Of a stretch of DNA of 10,453 nucleotides, positions 6,265-10,453 are shown piece by piece (positions within the stretch are counted from its first letter, which is position 1; each line of letters opens with the position of its first letter). The DNA is from Coriobacteriia bacterium (GTDB lineage Bacteria > Actinomycetota > Coriobacteriia > Coriobacteriales > UBA8131). A model generated the notes under the pieces. It worked only from the letters and a program-made list of their open reading frames with translations. It searched no databases and had not been told where the DNA came from. The position numbers were made by a program, and so were the translations under genes. Location of the stretch: contig WQXX01000028.1 of the NCBI GenBank assembly GCA_009781535.1, forward strand, positions 1-10,453, read 5' to 3'.

Positions 6265-7727
6265 ACTTTCGCCAATTCAAACCAGAAGGTGCTGCCTTGG
6301 CGCGGCTGGTTACCCAGCTGGCTGCCGGGCGAACTACCCGGCTCGCTGATGACACCGCACTCGCCACCTAAAAGCACAATGACGCTTTTAACGATGGAAA
6401 GCCCGAGCCCACTACCAACAACTGCCCGCTTGTGCGCCTCGTCGGACTTGTAATACCTGTCCCAGATCACACTCTGCTTGTGTTCCGGGATACCCTCGCC
6501 GGTATCGGTCACCTCAAAGCGCACCCGCTCCCCTACCGCCCTCAGCACGATAAAGACACGCTTGTCCTCGCCGGTAAAATTGATGGCGTTGCTGATGAGG
6601 TTGTTCAGCGCCCGTCGCAGCATCGGCTCGTTGCCGAGGACGTACAGGTCCTCCTCCACATCTACCGTAAAAGAATACCCGTCTTTGACGACCAACGCCT
6701 GAAAGCTCTCAAGGACATCGGCAAGGCTCTGGCTTATATTCAGCCTCGAATGGGCGATCTCGGCACGGTTCGATTCGAGTTTGGAAAGCTCAAGGATCTC
6801 ACCAACCATGTCGGTAAGCCGGTCAGCCTCGACGATGATGGTGTCGCAATACCCGTCCCTTTTCTGCGGGTCGTTCTCCGAGACGGTCTTGATCAGCTCC
6901 CCATTGAGTTTGATGATGGTCAGTGGCGTTTTCAGGTCGTGGGACACATTGGCGATGAACTCCTTGCGATACTTATCAAGGCTCCTCAGCTCGCCGGTGG
7001 CGTAATTCATCGCAGACGCCAACTGATGTATCTCAGTAAAGCCTTCGTTGTAAAACTTCGTGTCCAGCTCGCCTTTGACCAGGCGCTGTGCTGATCTTGT
7101 CAGGCTGATGATCGGTTTTGACATCTTGCGCGAGATCAGCAGCGCGGCAACGATCGACAAACCAAACAGTATGATCGTAACGAGGATGAACTGGGTCTTG
7201 AGCACCGACACCGTGGAGTCAATCGAAGGGACGGGGCTGCTGATGTACAGGTAGTACATGCGACCGGCGCCGTCATACACGCGAGTAATATATACCGCCT
7301 GCGTGATATCGAGCCTGCTGTTCGTATCAAGGAAATACGCCCTGTTCGAATTGCTCTCCCTCAGCCTTTGCAGGGCTGTGCTGAGATAATTCTGGGGGAA
7401 TGCCCCATAACCGCCCGGCGGCAGCATCGTAGGCGAATCCGTTGGAAAACCGTCGAAGTTCCATGTCATACGCCCCGTCTCATCGAGCATGATGATGCGG
7501 AGGTTGTTCTTGAACGCATACTCGTTCATAAAGGTGTGGAAATCTGCATCATTGAACTGGTTGGTGATCCTGTCCCCGATGCTCCTGATCTCGTTCAGCT
7601 TCATGCTCTCGTAGAAGCTGCCGAGAAAAATGAATTGCAGCACCCAGAGCACCGCAAGGATGATCACGGAAAACGTCATAAGATACAGCCAGTTCTGGAA
7701 CTTCAGCCCTCTAACGTTTATCTTCAA
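6261..7727 (-). CDS. Sensor histidine kinase (HAMP, HisKA, HATPase_c)
   Basis: This is a 488-residue membrane kinase. Helix 1 (about 14-36) and helix 2 (about 179-198) flank an extracytoplasmic sensor domain of about 140 residues. HAMP follows (about 200-252), then HisKA with phospho-acceptor H263 in FIANVSHDLKTPLT. The ATPase domain shows the N-box around N376/N380, G1 DTGEGIP (408-414), F-box IWDRYYKSD and G2 GSGLGLS (438-444). The extra Gly/Ser/Pro/Gln stretch at about 464-477, just before the final GSTFWFEL, is longer than usual there. The start is a TTG at 7727 that overlaps the response regulator by 17 nt; no better start gives the normal KINVRGLKFQNWLYL beginning. It would phosphorylate the adjacent regulator. 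The signal is unknown. Confidence 0.93.
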   Translation of the reverse strand: MKINVRGLKFQNWLYLMTFSVIILAVLWVLQFIFLGSFYESMKLNEIRSIGDRITNQFNDADFHTFMNEYAFKNNLRIIMLDETGRMTWNFDGFPTDSPTMLPPGGYGAFPQNYLSTALQRLRESNSNRAYFLDTNSRLDITQAVYITRVYDGAGRMYYLYISSPVPSIDSTVSVLKTQFILVTIILFGLSIVAALLISRKMSKPIISLTRSAQRLVKGELDTKFYNEGFTEIHQLASAMNYATGELRSLDKYRKEFIANVSHDLKTPLTIIKLNGELIKTVSENDPQKRDGYCDTIIVEADRLTDMVGEILELSKLESNRAEIAHSRLNISQSLADVLESFQALVVKDGYSFTVDVEEDLYVLGNEPMLRRALNNLISNAINFTGEDKRVFIVLRAVGERVRFEVTDTGEGIPEHKQSVIWDRYYKSDEAHKRAVVGSGLGLSIVKSVIVLLGGECGVISEPGSSPGSQLGNQPRQGSTFWFELAKV

Positions 7728-8415
7728 AGCGGTATCCGACCCCTCTCAGTGTGACGATATGATCCTTGTAGTCGCCCAGGCTCATGCGGAGGATCTTGAT
7801 ATGCGTGTCCACCGTGCGCTCGTCGCAGTAGGTAGAAAAACCCCAGACATTCGACAGCAGTTTCTCGCGCGACAACGCGATATTCCTGTTCCTCACCAGA
7901 TAGAACAGCAGGTCGTATTCCTTCGGGCTCAGATTGACCGGATCCTCCCCTATCTTAACGGTGCGCGCGGTGATATCAACCGTCAGCCCGCCGAAGCAAT
8001 AGACCTCGTGCGCTTCCTCGGCGGCGGCGCTGGCGCTAACGATAAGCTGCCGCTCGCTGTTGCGGTTGATGATGACGCGGATACGGGCGATCACCTCTTT
8101 GGGCGAGAAGGGTTTTGTCACGTAATCATCGATCCCCACTTCAAACCCGAACAGCTTGTCATACTCCTCGCCGCGCGCCGACAGCATGAGGACGGGGATG
8201 TCCTTGGTCTTCTTGATTTCCTTGACGGCGGTAAAACCATCCATGCGCGGCATCATCACGTCCATGACGATGACGTCAAAATCCGCCTCGCGGCACAGCG
8301 AAACCGCCTCCATGCCGTCTTTTGCCTCCGCGACCTCAAAGCCCAGGAATTCTGCGTATTCCTTGAGACCGACCCGGATTGCGTCTTCATCATCGACAAT
8401 GAGGATCCTTGCCAT
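7711..8415 (-). CDS. Response regulator, OmpR/PhoB family
   Basis: This is a 234-residue DNA-binding regulator. The receiver domain (1-118) has acidic residues D8/D9, phospho-acceptor D52 in VIVMDVMMPRMDG, S79 in MLSARGEEYD and K101 in VTKPF. A short Ser/Ala/Glu-rich linker (about 119-136) leads to a winged-helix domain with LSPKEYDLLFYLVRN, SREKLLSNVWG and the recognition region RTVDTHIKILR, ending VTLRGVGYRFE. I set the start at ATG 8415 because AAGGAAGG lies about 5 nt upstream; a frame 13 codons longer has no such support. Its own promoter carries four 11-bp phased TCAC repeats, and related arrays occur upstream of the VTC and htrA operons, so these are its probable targets. Confidence 0.95.
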   Translation of the reverse strand: MARILIVDDEDAIRVGLKEYAEFLGFEVAEAKDGMEAVSLCREADFDVIVMDVMMPRMDGFTAVKEIKKTKDIPVLMLSARGEEYDKLFGFEVGIDDYVTKPFSPKEVIARIRVIINRNSERQLIVSASAAAEEAHEVYCFGGLTVDITARTVKIGEDPVNLSPKEYDLLFYLVRNRNIALSREKLLSNVWGFSTYCDERTVDTHIKILRMSLGDYKDHIVTLRGVGYRFEDKR

Positions 8416-8500
8416 CTGCCTTCCTTCCCTTTGACCTCTGAATATACGCAACACATATCATGATACTTCATCGACATGAACGATGTGAGAAGCCGCCCGT

Positions 8501-8554
8501 ATCTTACGAATCGTATGTGACAGGGTTGTGATGGAGATGTGATAAGAACGTGAC
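8501..8554 (-). promoter_or_regulatory. Response regulator promoter with four 11-bp phased repeats
   Basis: On the minus strand the half-sites GTCAC (8554-8550), ATCAC (8543-8539), ATCAC (8532-8528) and GTCAC (8521-8517) are spaced exactly 11 bp apart. After a further 10 nt comes TAAGAT (8506-8501), a 4-of-6 match to the -10 consensus, with no good -35. This is the layout of a promoter activated by a PhoB/OmpR-type protein bound to direct repeats. The expected leader to the ATG at 8415 is about 80 nt. Confidence 0.65.
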
Positions 8555-8614
8555 GAGGTGACGGCGCCAAGGTGTGATGGAGTCGGCTGATCAATCATCA
8601 CGAAACCGATCAGC

Positions 8615-8668
8615 TTCATGCGACATTCAGACAATCGTCACCCCATATTCACCTTGCCTCTCTAGAAT
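8615..8668 (+). promoter_or_regulatory. VTC operon promoter with 11-bp phased repeats
   Basis: TTCAT (8615), TTCAG (8626), GTCAC (8637) and TTCAC (8648) start exactly 11 bp apart. Ten nt after the last comes TAGAAT (8663-8668), a 5-of-6 match to the -10 consensus. The spacing is identical to that of the divergent response regulator promoter. Transcription would start near 8675, about 130 nt before the VTC start codon. Confidence 0.6.
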
Positions 8669-8684
8669 TCTTCCTCAAAGCCAG

Positions 8685-8807
8685 ATGGGCAATACGGCGG
8701 GAAGCGGAAAGCGAAACAGTGGCAGGCGGCACGGCGGGAAGCGGAACGGCGGGAAGCGTCCGCAACAAGAGTACACAACGAGGATGGTGGGACAGGAGCG
8801 TGTATGA
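8685..8807 (+). CDS. Possible small basic leader ORF (40 residues)
   Basis: A frame from ATG 8685 encodes 40 residues, strongly basic, with repeats such as GGKRNGGKRP. Its TGA overlaps the VTC start codon as ATGA, the arrangement of coupled genes. The start lies only about 10 nt after the predicted transcription start and has no clear Shine-Dalgarno, so translation is doubtful. The frame could be a by-product of the GC-rich 15-bp repeats. I recognise no family. Confidence 0.22.
   Translation: MGNTAGSGKRNSGRRHGGKRNGGKRPQQEYTTRMVGQERV
8694..8760 (+). repeat. GC-rich 15-bp repeat in the VTC leader
   Basis: ACGGCGGGAAGCG occurs at 8694, 8731 and 8746; the last two copies are in direct tandem with a 15-bp period, and a partly related stretch fills the gap after the first. 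The period is a multiple of three, so the possible leader frame is kept. It lies between the predicted promoter and the VTC ribosome-binding site and may affect mRNA folding. Confidence 0.6.
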
Positions 8808-9472
8808 ATGGCAGACACGAATTAAAGCACTACATCAATGCCACTGACTATGCACAGATACGGACACGGCTGCGTGCGGTGGCAAAACCGGATGAACACG
8901 CGGGACAAGACGGCGGCTACAGGATCCGTAGCCTGTATTTCGACAATTACTCGGACAAGGCGGTCATCGAAAAACTGGCAGGCTTGAGCAGGAGGGAGAA
9001 ATTCCGGATCCGGTATTACAACGACGACACGTCTTTCATCAAGCTGGAGAGAAAGAGCAAAGCCAACCGCCTGTGCTACAAGGAAAGCGCAAGGATCTCT
9101 GCCCAACAGTGCGAAGCGCTCTTAGCCGGTGAGTACGAGTGCCTCAATATCCCAGAAAAACCGCTGCTCGTAGAGCTGTACAGCAAGATCCGCTATCAGA
9201 ACCTCCGCCCACGAAACATCGTCGAATACCACCGGGAAGCATACAAGTACCACGCAGGCAATGTGCGGGTCACCTTCGACAGCAATATCAGGACATCTGA
9301 CAACGTCGCGGGTTTCCTTGAGCCGGGCTTGATCACTATCCCGGCAACGAGCGCTTTTATCATGGAGATCAAATACGACGGTTTCCTGCCGGACATCATC
9401 CGCGACATCCTACAGATCGGCTGGCGCAACCAGACCGAATTCTCCAAATACGTTGTAGCAAGACTCGTCTGA
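8804..9472 (+). CDS. VTC-domain (polyphosphate polymerase-like) protein
   Basis: This is a 222-residue cytoplasmic protein of the VTC / polyphosphate polymerase-like family. Visible family features are RHELKHYI (4-11), YRIRSLYFDN (39-48), KFRIRYYN (66-73), IKLERKSK (79-86), EYHREAY (141-147), VRVTFDSNIR (154-163), IMEIKYDGFLP (186-196) and the closing SKYVVAR. The alternating basic residues and acidic E82 and E188 resemble the phosphate-binding tunnel of the CYTH-like superfamily, whose eukaryotic Vtc4 member makes polyphosphate from ATP. Whether bacterial members do the same is not settled. AGGAG lies 5 nt before ATG 8804. The DUF4956 gene follows 22 nt after the stop, and CotH comes next, a recurrent gene set. 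It is divergent from the two-component genes. Confidence 0.92.
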   Translation: MNGRHELKHYINATDYAQIRTRLRAVAKPDEHAGQDGGYRIRSLYFDNYSDKAVIEKLAGLSRREKFRIRYYNDDTSFIKLERKSKANRLCYKESARISAQQCEALLAGEYECLNIPEKPLLVELYSKIRYQNLRPRNIVEYHREAYKYHAGNVRVTFDSNIRTSDNVAGFLEPGLITIPATSAFIMEIKYDGFLPDIIRDILQIGWRNQTEFSKYVVARLV

Positions 9473-9494
9473 GCCCAGATCAGGAGGAACCACC

Positions 9495-10163
9495 ATGCTT
9501 GAACAGATACTTGACTTCAATTACCTCAACAAGATCGCCACCTTCTCGCTCCCCGACATGATAGTCGCCCTGTTCGCGTCCTTTACCATCGGGCTGTTCA
9601 TCTTCTTCGTGTATACCAAGACCTACAGAGGCGTGATGACCTCCTCGTCGTTTGGCATCACGCTCATCGCGATGAACCTGATCACAACGCTCGTGATCCT
9701 GACGGTATCATCGAACCTGATCATCTCTTTAGGGATGGTCGGCGCGTTGTCGATAGTCCGCTTCCGCACCGTGGTCAAGGAGCCGCTTGACCTTGTGTAC
9801 CTGTTCTGGTCCATCACGGTAGGCATCATCGTAGGCGCAGGGCTTGTGACCTTGGCGGTGCTTGGCTCGGTGGTGATAGGGCTCATCCTGTTCATCTTCG
9901 TCAACCGCAAAACAAGGGATACGCCCTATGTCGTCGTAATCAGCTGCGATGGGGAGCGGGCAGAGGCGCTGTCGCTCGCATTGATCAAGAGGCAGACGAA
10001 AAAACATGTCATCAAGGCGAAGAATGTCTCAAAAAACGGTGTCGAGCTGAGCATCGAGGTCCGGCTCCGCGAATCGTCGTCGCAGTTCATCAATGCCCTC
10101 ACAGAAATCGACGGCGTTTCCAGCGCGACCATGGTCTCGTATAACGGCGACTATTACCTCTGA
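9495..10163 (+). CDS. DUF4956 membrane protein
   Basis: This is a 222-residue integral membrane protein. Hydrophobic segments lie near 22-41, 54-71, 101-118 and 120-136, and the loop SLGMVGALSIVRFRTVVKEPLDL (from 78) is the family signature. The C-terminal part (about 144-222) looks like a small alpha-beta domain on the cytoplasmic side. AGGAGG sits about 8 nt before the ATG. DUF4956 has no established biochemical activity. Its place between VTC and CotH genes suggests a membrane component that links polyphosphate or nucleotide-related chemistry inside the cell with a CotH protein outside, but this is inference from neighbourhood only. Confidence 0.92.
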   Translation: MLEQILDFNYLNKIATFSLPDMIVALFASFTIGLFIFFVYTKTYRGVMTSSSFGITLIAMNLITTLVILTVSSNLIISLGMVGALSIVRFRTVVKEPLDLVYLFWSITVGIIVGAGLVTLAVLGSVVIGLILFIFVNRKTRDTPYVVVISCDGERAEALSLALIKRQTKKHVIKAKNVSKNGVELSIEVRLRESSSQFINALTEIDGVSSATMVSYNGDYYL

Positions 10164-10209
10164 CACCCAACCGTCCGCCCATCCGTCCGTCCCAGAAGGA
10201 AGCACGACG

Positions 10210-10453
10210 ATGATAACGAGCAAATACCTCCCTGCCCTTACTGCGGTGCTGTTATGTATCTGTCTGGTCGGATCCGGACTGCTTGCATACCTTGCAGACG
10301 GTGCAACCCCGCTCGCAGGCGCCTCGACCACGACTTCGGGCTTCCTCAGCACAGGCTCCACGACCAAATACCAGGACAGGCTGTTCGGCGACACGATCAT
10401 CTCACTTGATATCCAAGTGGATGAAGACGACTGGCAAGCCCTGCTTGATAACG
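10210..10453 (+). CDS. CotH-family protein (partial, N-terminal part)
   Basis: The frame opens at ATG 10210 and runs off the right edge after 81 complete codons. AGAAGGA at 10194-10200 is the ribosome-binding site. Residues about 7-28 are hydrophobic and act as a signal or membrane anchor, followed by a Ser/Thr/Gly-rich linker. LFGDTIISLDIQVDEDDWQALLDN (58-81) matches the start of the CotH domain, where a strand with alternating Ile/Asp precedes DW. CotH proteins are secreted, kinase-like proteins; Bacillus CotH is a protein kinase acting on coat proteins. The catalytic part is outside the window and cannot be checked. It is 46 nt downstream of DUF4956 and probably cotranscribed. Confidence 0.8.
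   Translation, partial: MITSKYLPALTAVLLCICLVGSGLLAYLADGATPLAGASTTTSGFLSTGSTTKYQDRLFGDTIISLDIQVDEDDWQALLDN

Noticed and set aside
7630..8463. Plus-strand open frame of 277 codons opposite the response regulator
   Set aside because: It is a mirror of the regulator gene caused by codon bias at this GC content; the minus-strand protein has every expected motif and this one has none.
8517..8561. GTGA repeats considered as a CRISPR-like or iteron origin array
   Set aside because: The units are only 5 bp with 6-nt variable gaps at helical spacing before a -10, the pattern of a regulator binding site; no DnaA boxes or AT-rich unwinding region are seen.

Overview
The window looks like the chromosome of a Gram-positive anaerobe, most likely a Clostridia-type Bacillota. 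This rests on the gene set: a membrane-anchored HtrA protease with a long Pro/Tyr/Gly-rich cytoplasmic tail and no cleavable signal, a MacB/FtsX-type exporter, and a VTC-domain / DUF4956 / CotH cluster. Shine-Dalgarno sequences are mostly strong. Assignment below phylum is not possible from the sequence.

Layout. 1-795 (minus): 5' part of a HerA-like DUF853 ATPase that runs off the left edge before its Walker B motif. 796-1278: no convincing gene, but a REP-like repeat, a 33-bp inverted repeat pair and a plus-strand terminator-like hairpin. 1279-5207 (minus): an HtrA protease, an ABC permease 11 nt behind it, then the ATPase after a 183-nt gap holding a second REP-like copy. 5208-6110: htrA promoter region, then a toxin-antitoxin operon (RelB/DinJ-type antitoxin, MazF-type toxin, 8-nt overlap) with phased operator repeats and its own terminator-like hairpin. 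6191-6264: a perfect palindrome bounded by 9-bp direct repeats, directly behind the sensor kinase gene. 6261-8415 (minus): an OmpR/PhoB-type response regulator and its sensor kinase, overlapping by 17 nt. 8416-8803: a divergent promoter region. 8804-10453 (plus): a VTC-domain protein, a DUF4956 membrane protein, and the start of a CotH-family protein that runs off the right edge.

How it fits together. The most interesting signal is regulatory. Three promoter regions (response regulator, VTC operon, htrA operon) carry TCAC-type half-sites repeated every 11 bp. In the first two, the last repeat lies exactly 10 nt before a -10-like hexamer; in htrA the same spacing holds if one degenerate repeat is counted. 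An 11-bp direct-repeat period with the box in place of a -35 is typical of OmpR/PhoB-family activators. I infer that the two-component system here controls itself, the envelope-quality operon (HtrA plus exporter) and the VTC-DUF4956-CotH operon. That would make the window a local envelope-stress or polyphosphate-linked regulon. This is inference from sequence and untested.
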